A stretch of DNA of 64,000 bases from Diadema setosum (taxonomy: Eukaryota > Echinodermata > Echinoidea > Diadematoida > Diadematidae). Position 1 is the stretch's first letter; each line of letters opens with the position of its first letter. The position numbers and the translations under genes were made by a program. The DNA lies in contig CM067069.1 of the NCBI GenBank assembly GCA_033980235.1, forward strand, positions 1,918,755 to 1,982,754, given 5' to 3'. Under the pieces are notes generated by a model. That model did not search any database. It was not told where the DNA came from and was given only the letters and a program-made list of their open reading frames with translations. Below, piece by piece: positions 1-12,800 of the stretch.

Positions 1-103
1 GACGATAGACGTAGCTTTGAATCCTCACAGTTTGATTTTATTCTCAAGCTTTCGGGCCCTACCCTTTATGTGTGTATATAACCAATATATATATATACAC
101 ACT
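1..103. other. Left edge, non-coding
   Basis: AT-rich sequence ending in a short TA/CA run. No feature seen. Confidence 0.5.
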
Positions 104-1135
104 CAGCAAAAAAAGTAAGTTCCCCCCTAACATTTTTGGATATATCTCAAAAAGTATTTTACGGATGTTCATAATTCGAACGGGAATGGATAGGGAATTT
201 CATTACTCATAACATGAATGGCATATCATTGCCATCAGATATCATTATTGGTGTAAAAAATCGCATTTTATGTCAAAATGCATGGGGAAAAGTTGCACTA
301 TATAGGCCATAGAGAGCATATTGTATACATTTCCTATGTAAGTTATCAAATGATCTTTTTAGATTGTGCAATTCTCAGGAATTTCTTCAGGTACAATGTG
401 CTTCCCTATTAAACAGATGTTATGCATACTTTTTGAACAATAGGCCTTCTCAATATGAAAATATTGGTAGAAGCCATGTGATTTGTAATTCCAATTCAGG
501 TTGATCACATTAATGTGCCTGTGGGCATTTTGCATCATGCCCTCAAGTTGTAGATCAGTTTGCTGAGGGAAATGGCATCGAACGTATGGAGTGGCCTGCA
601 AGATCCCCTGACTGTAATCCAGTTGAGAATCTTTGGGATATCATTAAGTGGAAAGCGAGCAAGAGGTTGAAAGATGACACTTCACTGCAAGAATTTCAGC
701 GCATCTTGCAGAGAGCATAGACCAACATTGAGCAGCGCCAAGTACAAACTTTAGTTAACAGTTTGAGGAGGAGATGGCGGTTGGTCATTGCGGGTGGTGG
801 ACATATCAATTATCAAATACTTCACTATATGTTCATGAAAAGAAAGAGATAGAGAAATATGCAATAACCCATGCTTAAATGTTCAGAATCATGAGTGATT
901 GTTTGATTATTTGTGTAAAAGTCATTGCAAATCACTAAAGTGCAACTTTTGTTTCCATGCATTTGACATAAAATGCATTTTTTCACACCAATAATGATAT
1001 CTGGTGGCAATGATTTTCCACTAATGTTATGAGTAATAAAATTCTTTATCTATTTCCGTTTGAATTATGAAAATCGGTTGAATACTTTTTGAGATATATC
1101 CACAAATGCTAGGGGGGAACTTACTTTTTTTGCTG
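104..1135 (+). mobile_element. Broken Tc1/mariner-type element with ~200 bp terminal inverted repeats
   Basis: Both ends read CAGCAAAAAAAGTAAGTTCC inward and stay inverted-repeat for about 200 bp (104-305 and 936-1135). Inside, about 550-815 encodes the C-terminal third of a transposase: WPARSPDCNPVENLWDII, then SLRRRWRLVIAGGGHINY, as in the Tc1 DDE catalytic end. It is dead: an in-frame TAG lies at 718-720, the N-terminal two thirds are missing, and a short QNAHRH-like segment sits on the opposite strand near 530. Flanks are TA-rich. Confidence 0.85.
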
Positions 1136-1202
1136 ATGTATGTATATATATAGTGTGATGATGCTGATATTCCTACCGCACGCCTCTGTCATCTTAAATC
1201 TC

Positions 1203-1205
<3 letters not shown>

Positions 1206-1289
<84 letters not shown>

Positions 1290-1300
1290 GGGGGGGGGGG
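1206..1300. repeat. (TA)n-(TG)n-G microsatellite
   Basis: About 30 TA units pass into about 11 TG units and then a G run. It lies just beyond the Tc1-type element. Confidence 0.95.
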
Positions 1301-3130
1301 TGTTAGGATCTACCAGATTGTATTTATGCAGACAGATTATTCTGAGAATGGACAGATGACGGCGTTATACCGATGCACGTGATCATAATTGACCATGGAT
1401 AGTGATCCTCACGAACTGAATTAGATGCACGAAGACAAAATATTTGTTTTAACGAGCTGATGTCAGTGCATTGGAAACGTAAATTGAGATTAGCTGACAC
1501 GCTGAAGTCATCGCGTGGCTATTGTTTTCTAGGTGAAAATATATCTTTGATATTACATACTATGGGCAATTAAATATTAAATATGAAATATGACATCTTC
1601 CTATCCTGTCTACAAACAGCATGATTGCTAAATCACCTTGATAGTAGGATGACTGAGGAAGAGAGGGGAGATTAGAGAAAAATCCATATTTTTCTCTTAT
1701 ATTGTTCACTCTCTGATTATGAGGAGGATACAGCTGTACCATCTGACTCTAAAACGAAATCAAACATGATCTCCTTGGCGGAGGTAACCAAACCAAGGCT
1801 GTGCACAACGATGATTTTACTCTTTGCTTCTTCTCTGTGTTACCTCGCCACCAATTTACAGCGTACTTATTTCGTGGCGTCTCAATCTCAATTTATAGCT
1901 TTAATGGTTTACGAAAATCACATGTAAATGCTGCCCTCTTGAGGTGGTCGATGTGCATGTGATTTACAGTATTATAAAGAGATTGGATTTACCCGCTGCA
2001 TAGGGCACCTTTTCTGCCCGTGTATAAACCCTATGAGAAACTTCATTATCTCAGAGAGCTAAGTCACCTCCCTGGATTTACTATTATAGGTATACTTGAA
2101 CAAAACAGGGAGGTGAGAGTCTCACCTCCCTGAACAAAAGGAGGAATGGCACCAAAGATGTATATACACATATAGAATGATTTTTTTTTTAAGATGATTA
2201 TATTTCATAAAATGAAAAAGTATCAAAAATGAATTAAAGAATGAATTTAATCACGTAGTGCCTGTAAATTTACTTTTATTTGCTTTGATGCATATGATTA
2301 TGTCTGTTGCATTCTTTTGTTTTGTTTTGTTTTGTTTTTTTCTTGAATTTGTGTACATGTGCGTGTTAGCATGGGCTGAACAGCGCTGAAAAAGTGATAA
2401 AGTTTACATCTAGACATTCGACATCTGCATTAGATATTTTGGATTTTCTTTCGTAGTATATGCATTGTATCGGTTAAGGATAAGATGATAAGAAAAAAAA
2501 AACTGTTATTTTGATGATATGCATTTTTTAAGGTCGAACGTAGACAATTGTAGGAGATTTTTTTTTTTTTTTTTAGAAAACAACGCAAATTCGACCTTTT
2601 TTCTTCTTGTTCCCTTCTTATTTTAAAGGTCGAGAAAGTCAATCAAAGATCAAAGCATAGTTCTAATCCACTCGTACGATATACATCCTATACGGCCATG
2701 TTAAACCTCATCGGCCAATCATTATTATACCTTGGTGCGCCGTTGTTCTGAGCAACACATTCGAGTAGGAGCGCATGCACGCACGCACGCAGACAACCCC
2801 TGCCCCCCCCCCCCCACACACACACACGAATGAGCAAACATATACGAGATTTCCTAGTAAAGTTCATGGAAGTTAATAACCTGATAACGCTGAAGGGCAT
2901 TGAAATTCAACGCCAGCGTAGGCCGTACCTGGAAATATAAAGCTCTTTATTTGCGTGGGGTTACCTATTTTTCATTCATTTATTTATCTAATACATGTGG
3001 CTGAATGGCTACTATGCACCCATAGTAGGGATGGTCGTAACGCAGAATATATTCTTACTCATTGAGTAGAGCACATCATTTCCGCTGGCCTTTATCTCAC
3101 ACCCAATTACCGTACTAATCCTTTGATGGG
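1301..3130. other. 5' flank without recognised gene
   Basis: Apart from the small palindrome at 2106-2132 and a C/CA low-complexity stretch near 2760-2828, nothing recognised. Short ORFs on both strands show no motifs. Confidence 0.5.
2106..2132. mobile_element. 27-bp perfect palindromic insertion with 7-bp flanking duplication
   Basis: CAGGGAGGTGAGA-G-TCTCACCTCCCTG is a perfect 13+1+13 palindrome. AACAAAA stands immediately on both sides, like a target-site duplication. The CAGGG ends resemble hAT-type termini and match elements at 16278, 50584 and 58111. Confidence 0.65.
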
Positions 3131-3637
3131 GTTAATAACTTTAATATGTGAATCGGGTCCTGAGTAAACTGCACCGCAAATCGTTTGAACAATAGACTTC
3201 ACCCTCGGACCACTGGGACTCGCTCGCGACAGAGCCCCGGAGCTCACAATAAAAGAACGGGCCAGTCTTATCGGGAATATAATGTTCTCGCTCTTCGGTG
3301 GACGTGCTAAGCCTGAGACACACGTTTAACCCTTTGTGAAGACGAGGCTTGCTTGTGAACATTAAACAATTTGCTCCAATGACGTAAGTGTGTCCCGAAT
3401 TTCTGGGCATAAGAAGTGAAGTGGTATGACGGCCATACAAGCCGTCTGGACGTAAAAACTTTAATACTAAAACAATAGTCTGATGGTGTCCTGCTTGCGC
3501 TGACGCACGGATCCGATTCTTGGTAAAGCTGATCACGTCGACAAGATCTCCGACTGAGCGCCGACCTTTGCTCGGTACAAGGAAGAATTGCATTTACATT
3601 CACACAGTGGTCGATTGACGGAAGGCAAATTTTGCCG
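3131..3637 (+). promoter_or_regulatory. Probable 5' UTR/promoter region of the lipocalin gene
   Basis: GC rises above the surroundings just before the first ATG. A CCAAT directly abutting a CRE-like TGACGTAA lies at 3376-3387, about 250 bp upstream of the start codon. No clear TATA box. The transcription start cannot be placed, and a non-coding upstream exon is possible. Confidence 0.3.
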
Positions 3638-3856
3638 ATGTCGAACAAGATGAAGCACCTGTTTTTACTGGTCGTCGCTCTTGAGATCGGGCTCGTGCTC
3701 GTGAGCGAAGGCGAGGCGGCCGCGCATGGGTCCCGTCATGGCAATCATGGCGATGGCAATGGTGTCGGGCACGGACCGGGAAAAGGGGTCAGGATGCATC
3801 CTAGTAGCTGTGTGGTGGCCGACATTGTAACACACCCGGAGTTCAGTCTCTTGCAG
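3638..3856 (+). CDS. Exon 1: signal peptide, His/Gly-rich segment, start of lipocalin 1
   Basis: Residues 1-73, ending in phase 0 at CAG/gtaagc. A hydrophobic core (FLLVVALEIGLVLV) followed by small residues (EAAA) is a good secretory signal. Residues about 30-50 are rich in His and Gly. It ends in the lipocalin N-strand with Cys58 (SCVVADI...FSLLQ), matching the N-terminal exons of the other five domains. ATG 3638 is the first in frame but has C at -3; ATG 3650 has A at -3 and would start four residues later with the same signal peptide. Confidence 0.85.
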
Positions 3857-6800
3857 GTAAGCAGTGTTCCAAAAGATAAAGGTGGATAGATGGAAAGATA
3901 GATGAATAGATAGATAGATGGACGAATGGATGGATGGATGGATAGATAGATAGATAGATAGATGGTTGAGGCAACAAGATTTATATAGATTGAAAGAAAG
4001 ATCAGCGACAGAAGCTATAGGTAGAAAAGTCAGTAGGGTAGATAGATATAAAGATGGACAACTTTCTTTCGGAACCCTTGAAACCTCAGATAGTCTGTCT
4101 AATTAGTATTTTGTCCCTATGATTACAAAGTATAAACAACTTTCACAGATTGCGAACTAAAACTTATGTGAGGTCTTTAGACGTTTGTTGTGATTGATTG
4201 CAAGACAGAAAGAGATGTTCGAAAGTTGGGACGATGCAGGAGAATTCCAAGCAGGCTCTGCTCTTCGACGCCTCATACTGTATTACAGCACTTTATTCTG
4301 TTCGACTCCAGGCTCCTGTCCGCAAACATGCTGGTATATAGAGATAACAGCCAAGATGAAACATCGTGAATGGTCACAAAATAATCGTTAGACTTTGTCC
4401 GCTCATTAATGAGAAATTTTCGGTATGACCTATAGCTGTACAACGTTACCATTAGTTTGCTCATTGAAAATATTGATAGGTGGATGCACTCCACAGTAAT
4501 GTATTGCCTTCTACAGTTTTACATCTCCGTCTAGACATCTAATGACTGTAAAGCAAGGCAACAAGATTTATGTAGGTTTCCTACTTGGATATTTACTGAC
4601 TGACTTTTTAAGTCTAACCTCTGAACACTGACTATTATACCGAACACTACGATTTTGCAGGCATACACGTTTATTTCGATTTCCCCTCTCGGTCGAAGTT
4701 GTAGGCATTGTTGCACGATTTGTACCCTTGACCGATCCCTCAACTTTGCCCGCAAAACAGAAGAGAGGAGGGAAGTGCACGACCATCATGGTCTTGTTTT
4801 GTATCGTGACTTCACGTTTTCTGATGTCACATCATTAACGTCCTTCTTCCTGTAACTCTTCTGTTTCATAATGTCGCCCTTCCTTCTATCTTTCTCTTTA
4901 ATTGTGTTTGATAATCTATGCATCCATTCATCCTCTCATCTGTTTCATGCTTTTCAGCGGATATGGGGCCCTTCAGTATTGTTTACAGATTATAATCAAC
5001 AATTAACCACACGAGTGAAATGGTAGGAGAGAGTTTGAACTCTGTTCCTAGTTCATAGGCAATTTTCACTAGTGTAAAGGGACTACAAGTTAAAACAGTA
5101 AGAGTGTATAGTATACAAATAATGAATGTTTATGAGTGCAATGGACAGGTTCGAATATTAGTTCATGAGGTGAAAGATGAATGATCCATTCAGCGAGTCT
5201 CTTTCTCTTCGAAGGACTCGGCAAAGAATATAGAGAGCCTTGCCTAGGGGCACAAAACCAGTGCCGCCAGAGGACTTGAATTAGGAACCTTTTGATTGAT
5301 AAGTGCCACAACGACTCCGATCAACCATTATCAGCGTATTTTGCATACCCACCCTCATGCACAAGAAAACGGGCGAATGAAGCCGACCCCTCGTGGTTCG
5401 CTCCAGGTGACTAGCAATAGTCAGTAAACGGTATCAACCAGGCGCACACTGTGCCATACGCTTGAATGACGCGTATTTTGGAAACGAGATGTTACTACGT
5501 ATTTGTTGACGTATTCAGGTTCCTTTACACTAAATTTAAGATCATTCTTATGAGATACAAACAAATGAAAACTTGAAGGTCAACACACAGTACCAAACGG
5601 TAAAAAAAAAAGGATCAACTGATGTATAGCCAGTGCCACTGAGAAAGAATCTGTGTCGTCATTTTCAGTTGAAAATGTACAGCATCTCTGAAGACATGTT
5701 TGATAAAGAAGTGATAGGTCTCTCAGAACGTGTCTTTTCCCAATGCCAATCATTGTAAACAGACCTGACCAGTGTGGTTTTTCTTCGTCATTTTCTTCCT
5801 AATTCTCTTCAAGTGCATTCATTCATTCAATTTCAATTTCAATTTCAATTTTATTCGGCAACTGTATGATACAACATAAAAAAGTGCACATTATAAAAGA
5901 CATAACATTCAAAGGCCGGGACCCCTTGTAAGCAACTAGTGCTTGTTATGGGGCCCCTTTGCAGCAATCAAACAATCAATAACAAAAATGCAATTAAGCA
6001 TATATCGAAATTTCTGTCATAAGTAGTAAATTAGAAAATACAGAATTACGTTACAATATACACATAGACATACGCAAGCATACACTCAGTTAAAAAAAAA
6101 AACAAAAAAAAATCTTTCGTTCATTCATTCATTCATTCATTCATTCATTCATATTTCACAGAAATTGAATGCACAAATTACATCACAATATATGATAGAA
6201 GGAAATATATGATTTTGCAGAATATCAAAAGTATGTGGAAATGCTGGAAATGGGTAGGAATGCTAAAAAAGCAATACATGTAAAATGCACCCCCCCCCCA
6301 CACACACACATAGCTATGAGGTATGAAAGGTATACAAAAAGATTATCGTCTACGTCATGTACCTTTTGTAAACAGATAAAAGTAATGAAGCTTTACTACT
6401 CTGGCCACCATGGTCGTGCTTAACAAATAGATGAACAATGATAAGAGCATTTAGATGTTTAAGCTTCTACCAACCTTCAGTTGTAGTGGGCAAGTTTTCG
6501 TCCTACAGTGATCAACAAAGACAGGCAACGTTAGCAAGACAACACCTCACTGCATAAGGCTTGAGAAAGTCCTCAGGAATAGGACGAAAGCTTGTCCACT
6601 ACAACTAAAGGTTGGTAGAAGCTTAAAATTTAAATTTATTGTCATTCCCAACCGATGAAAGTTTTAGTATTAATGATAAGAGCGTGTTATGGAAAGCATT
6701 ATTTCAGCAAAATCATCTGACACACAGGTAAAAGTTTCCATGTTCATGGACATCTTATAAAGCATTAATCCAAGTTTAGGCGCGTATACTGTGACGCACT

Positions 6801-9800
6801 GTGGCACATTATTCATTGTCAATGAAGTCATTCCTAATTGGTAAAGGCCTTTTGCCGAAAATATGAAAATGGCATATCCCTGTTGTTTTTATTTTATCCT
6901 CTCTAGTGACATACTTTAAGGCACACACATACATGCACAAACGGTCGCACACACTTCGTCAGTCTCCAGGTCCATACACCAAAATTAATCGGATTTTTCA
7001 ACTATGACATAATGTAGACTGACTTAAGTGCATTCTGTAACTTTAAATAATCATGTAAACTTCATTCTCAGTTGAAAGGGGTTTTCATTTTTAAAGCATT
7101 GTTTGATGTGTAGATGTGTGTTACGACTAAAATATGTTGAAAAATTTAACAAAATGAATGAATGAAATGATAATCACGAACAGATTATATTATATGGCAT
7201 ATCAAGCTCTCAAGAGCGATATTGTCTCGTCGTTGCTTCAGGTCATGATCGTTATTCCGAAGGTTTATTGATCAAAAAATACAATAAAGTTTGTTATTCC
7301 TAAACACTCAAATTCCCTATACCAAGATGTTCGTTATTCCGAAATGCGACAGGGTTTGTTAATCTGATAAATTATGGCATTATTCCGGAGGTTGGATATT
7401 CCGAAGGTTCGTTAATTTGAAAATGAAATAAGGTTCGTTGTTCCGCAAATAGAAAGTGCGCACTATCGAACCTTCGGAACTATATTTCGTTTCGGATTAA
7501 CGAACCTTCGGAATAACGAACCCCCGAAACGAACTTTTTTTTTCTTCATTTCGGATTAACGAACCTTTGGAACAACGAATCTTATTTCGTTTTCGGATTA
7601 ACGAACCGTTAACCGTTGCCACGCATTGAGCTGTCGATTATCTTTACTCAGGGAAGGCGGCGGTGAACTCTAAATTGTACATTTTTGGCCCCGAGTCAAA
7701 CTTTAGGCTCGTTTCGAAAGGCCTTTTCTTCTTTCTGGTCACCGCCATGCATGACATGTTTCGCTTCTCCGTAAAGCGATATCTGTATTAAAGCCATCGA
7801 GGGGCCTGAATTCTTTGGGGGAGACGACCGTGAAAACTTCAGAGAAACAAAAATAGCTGAAAGAATCTATGACAGGAAATTAAAAGAAATGATATCATAC
7901 AACTTCCTCTTCTCGTTATCTCCTTGTCATATTTCACGATATTCATGTTGTTAATTATTCCTCCCTGTATGAAGTTTTGAATCATAATCCTAATGCGAGG
8001 TTGTTGGCTCCCTTACGTCCAGGTACTCTTGATATACATGTGTGATAAATAATTCCATTCTCTCATTCATTATGGTTCTTTGGCAGGTGAATCTCTAGCA
8101 TTTATATCGCTTAAGATTGTCTTCGTTCTTCTTATAAGTATTATTTTGTAGTTCTCCCATGTTTATTTTACTGCATATTATGTGTAAGAATTTCTAGACA
8201 TGATTTGGGAGATGCAGGAATATACATTCATTATAAATAAAAGCCACATGAATAAGTATATCCATATATTTTAAAATTGTATGTACTTATTGTATGTACA
8301 CGTATCCGGGCAATTACCCCGAGAGGGCAATTACCCCCCGGCCAATTACTGGTTGGTGGTAAGGTTAGAGTAGAGATTAGGGTTAGGGTTAGGTTTAGGG
8401 TTAGGAGTTTGGGTTAGGGTTAGGGTTAGGTTCAGGATTAGGATTACGATTAGGGCCAGGGGAAGGGTGCGGGGTAATTGCCCAGGGGGTAATTGCCCTA
8501 GACCCGTATGTACAATATCAGTTTAGAATAATATACATGATGTATTTGCGCGCAGCCTCATTTCCCTTGTACTTTTTTTTAGGTCATCTCCTTTCCTTTT
8601 TTAGTTCACATCATAGATATCTAATGAGCTTGACCGAAATATCAGTATCCTTGAAAATATTAACAATATGCCAAACTTTAGAATTTAATAACTTTCATAT
8701 TTGTTTCGGTCTAATTGTATATAAAGAAACCCTTACTGCTCTGGTTGTAACCCTTCATTTTTTTTTTCTTTTTTAAAATTAAATTCAATATCTCCTCAGG
8801 CATTACTGCAAGGAAACGTTTCTGTGTATTGACCACACAGCGCATTTTGCTGGCGAAAGACCTGAAGTGGACGTTGTGTCCTTTTGTCTATTTGTTCTAC
8901 TTATGAAGCGGTCAAGCTCTCATTAAAAAAAAAAAAAAAAAAAAAATTGGATAAGTGTCCGTCGAATCTTTCGGCCCCGTGTCCTCGATTAGACAAAGAA
9001 GAGAAGGAACAATAGCGCGAAGGACGCTAGGGTTTCATGAAAATCGTTTCCAGTTCAACGAAAGGGTGGTATGATCATCGCCCATGTGTGACTGGCTATA
9101 TGGTATACAAAGATTAGATTTGTACGGGTTCGGGTCACTGCACATAAAGGAGATGCAGCGTCATGAAGTCGTAGAAACTCAAATCACAGGAAGCTGAGTA
9201 CTATATAATCATTAAGTGAATAACTCTTAAATGCATTCATCAACAATTTTGTAGACTCTGCTAGTTTTTGTTCATCTTTATCCTGTTGACCTCCGAACAT
9301 GATGTAACACTCGTTGGCTTCTTGAATGGGAAGCATTCCGTGTAAACTTATTTCCTAGGAAAAGATGGGGTATGATAAATTGCTTGAATTTAGGTAGTTT
9401 TGTCTGAAATTTTGAAAGGCGGTATTCTCTGTGAACGCATTTCCCAGTTTGATATTAGCATTATAATGATCTCTTGAATTCACGTAGTTTGGTTGAAAAT
9501 TTGAAAAGGAGGCAGCTTTATGTGGCGGAATCAGTGACCAGGAAATAGTAGAGCACAATGATTGAGTAAATTTAGGAGTATTTTGTCCGCAATATTCGTC
9601 ATTAAAGGGATGGTACAGTATTGGTGGAGATGAGAATTGGGCTTTTAACTTTTTGCAAATTATCAAGAAATCACTTATGATATAGTACAGAACATACCAT
9701 TTTTAGAGGAATTCAAAGTTTATTTGATGAAAATCGGGTTTGGAATGACTGAAACATCCAAAAACAAAGTAAAACAAAGCGATTATAATAAAGTGTGGGT

Positions 9801-12800
9801 CCCACACTTTATTAGAATCGCTCTTTTTTGGATATCTCAGCCATTTCAAAACCAATTTTCATCCAATAGACGTTGAATTCCTCATAGAATTACAGGCTTT
9901 TTCATATTTCGTATTTATATATCTCACACACACACACACAAAAAAAAAAATGTTAGAAACCTTAAATTAGGTCTCAACCAAAACTGTACGATACCTTTAA
10001 GGCATTTATCAACGTTATGTTAGGATGTGTGCATGCGTGAACACAAATGAGATCTCATACATTTTTAAACGAACGAAGATATTAAACTCTACATAGGAAG
10101 GGCGTGTTTTTTCTTGTTGTTGTTGTTGTTGTTTATTTCTACGTGGCATGTACACGTGCAACTTTCTTTCTCTCATTTGATGGTGTGTGCACGTGTTTTA
10201 AAGCTCGGAAATGTATGCTCAGCTTTTACTCTAGGTCCGTTCACGCAAATAACTATGTCCTTGGTGAATAGCAATTTTTCTGAGCTCGCCAAAAGTTGGT
10301 GCGTGCATAACATACCTACCGTTCACTTGTGTTCAGCAGACGAGACTTTTAATGATTCTCAAATAGCTTTCTTTACCCTCCGTATTAAATTTTGCAAAGC
10401 GGAGACGGGTAATACGATTGGTAAATACATTTGAGGCACAATAAACGAAATGGAGACGGTCGGAATCCCCCCTCCCCGATTAATCCTCAAAAGTAGAGCG
10501 TTGTGGCCTTTTTATTGAGATTGCTTTAGACACTACATAAATGTTAAATTTGATTTTATCTATTTTTATACACAGCCATTAAGTGAGAGTAACAGGAAAG
10601 CAAAACAAGAAAAACACCAAAGCAAACACACGCACTCGCATACTCAAAGTCACTTACACAAACTAAAAGTGTTTGATTTTAAAGTGAATGATGTTGCACA
10701 GTGTGAGTGAAAATCTATACAAATTTGATAATGAATTATGTTAACCAGAAAGATAAACTCTCAATCAAAGGAGTTCATATATTTTTACGTAAGCTTATCA
10801 TGTTTTCAAATAATGTAGGTATACACTCTTACATCACTGCTTCATTGACTAGTTTTGTTTATGGTTTGAGTTCATGCTTTTTAAGAATGGTCAGTTGTAA
10901 TGTGCAACTATTTTATTTTTTACCTATACCTTCAGTAATATTGTAGGAATATGAAAATAAATGACAAGAAACGACAAATGAAAAGTGAGTAAAAAAAAAA
11001 GAAGTTAAGAACATGGATTTTTCAGTAGCTTTCTTTTTGCATGTTAAACAATAGGAGAAATGTGGGGCAAAGTTTTCATTGCCCGATTCAGTTTAGTGCG
11101 TGTGATCGCGTGATCGATACTTTGTGTACCCACTATGTGAAACTTCCGTTATCATCAATAATGTTTTACGCATTCTATCAATGAATTTTGTCCGTTCTCT
11201 TCGATGAGAATTACCCTTTATTTATCAAAGGCGACATAAACAATTATGGAAAGATATTTACAGAGGAATGCAGCATAAATGCAGCAATTTCTGGTATATA
11301 TGGGTTGTTTAATGACAGTGTCTCTATTTGTAATGTGTATTTAATTTTAATAGTTGTTAATTGTTTATGATCATGATTTTTTTTTACCGTCTGTTTGGCC
11401 TACATGAATATTTTTTTTTGATAATTCATTACATATCACGCGTTAAATGATTCACTGCCCACAAGCTTTGCTTTTCAATGGACAACTTTTTCCTTTTTTG
11501 CATCTACTTTTTGGTCAATCTTTCAAAGTATACATTGCTATTCCCGGTCATTTTACGCACTTGCATAATTTGTTTATAATATACTTAATGATCTTTATCG
11601 CTATTATGTATTCTTAATAAATGATAAACAAATATTTCTGTACTGTATGTTTTGTATCTTGTATTTTGTTGTTGTTGTTGGAATAATGAAAATGATCTCC
11701 CTATATTCAGTATGTCTATTGAGGAGTTTTATTGCAAAATGAGCTAAGCGCCTTTTTAAACATTTCAAAGTAAGTCTATCATCAGATAGAGCAAAATTAA
11801 ACCTTTCCGGTAATACCTCACTTGTAACATAACAAGGAATATTCTGGAAGTTATGATTAAAAGTATTCTGTATTTTCTTATCATTTTCTTTGTTTTTTCT
11901 GCAGCTTTAATCTCAAATATCTCAACTTTAAACAAGAATGAATTTAGCTCGTTTTGCGATAAAGCTCTTCATTTGAAACCACCTTGTCGTCAGAAGCATG
12001 AGACTGTGTGCTAATAATATCATGATACCGGAACGAGAAGTCCCCCGCCCCCAGCAAGAAAAACAGTTCCCAGCACCTAAAGCAAAACAAATTTTCTTTA
12101 TAACTGCTTTCCGTGAGGTCCTTTAAGACCCTGGAACCGAATCGGGAGTGGGGGGGGGGGGGGGGGGGTGAAGGACCCAAATAATACAAAGCAGGACGGA
12201 AAACCGACTGTATTTACTCGACGGACCCACATTTTTGTGTCTGATTTTATTATTCTATTCCTTTTCCGTGAATGCCAGACAACGCAAACTTTCTTTGGCA
12301 ATGTTTGATGTTCCTGGCTGAAATCTACCTTAGAAAAAAAAAGAGAGATTTATTTGTATTGTCTCAAGTGACAATGTTTGGGGTGCAGTGCTGGAAGGTA
12401 CCTCAGGGAAGAATTAATTCCTTTTTTTTTCTATATCATATTACATTGAGTAAAGTCTAAAAAGTTTTGACTTTATTGAAGACCCCCTTGTAATACCAAC
12501 GAACTATCACGGTTGCTCAAACCTTTGTGCGTGAACAGATATCTGTTTGCTTTAAAGTCTGAATGAAACAGAACCTGTGCAAAACAGATTACTGAGCATG
12601 CAAGCTCAAAGAAGATCCATAGAAGATCTTGTAATTACTCGCTGATTTAGGGTTGTAGTTTGGATTCGGACCTTTTTTTTTTTGGGGGGGGGGCGAGGGG
12701 GAGGGGTGCCCAAAATAATGGCAAGGTTTGACGAAAAATCACTGACATTGGTGTTCGCGACAGTTTAAACACAAGAATAAAACAAAAATGACGTGGTTTC

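Noticed and set aside
1140..1382. Open frame over the TA/TG microsatellite
   Set aside because: Translation is a Tyr-Ile and Val-Cys dipeptide run of a microsatellite, not a protein.
3141..3593. 150-codon minus-strand open frame just upstream of the gene
   Set aside because: No domain, overlapped by another open frame on the same strand; explained by raised GC in the probable promoter/5' UTR.
8354..8440. TTAGGG-like repeats as a telomere or fusion site
   Set aside because: Short, degenerate, enclosed by inverted GGGCAATTACCCC ends with flanking duplications; a MITE core fits better.
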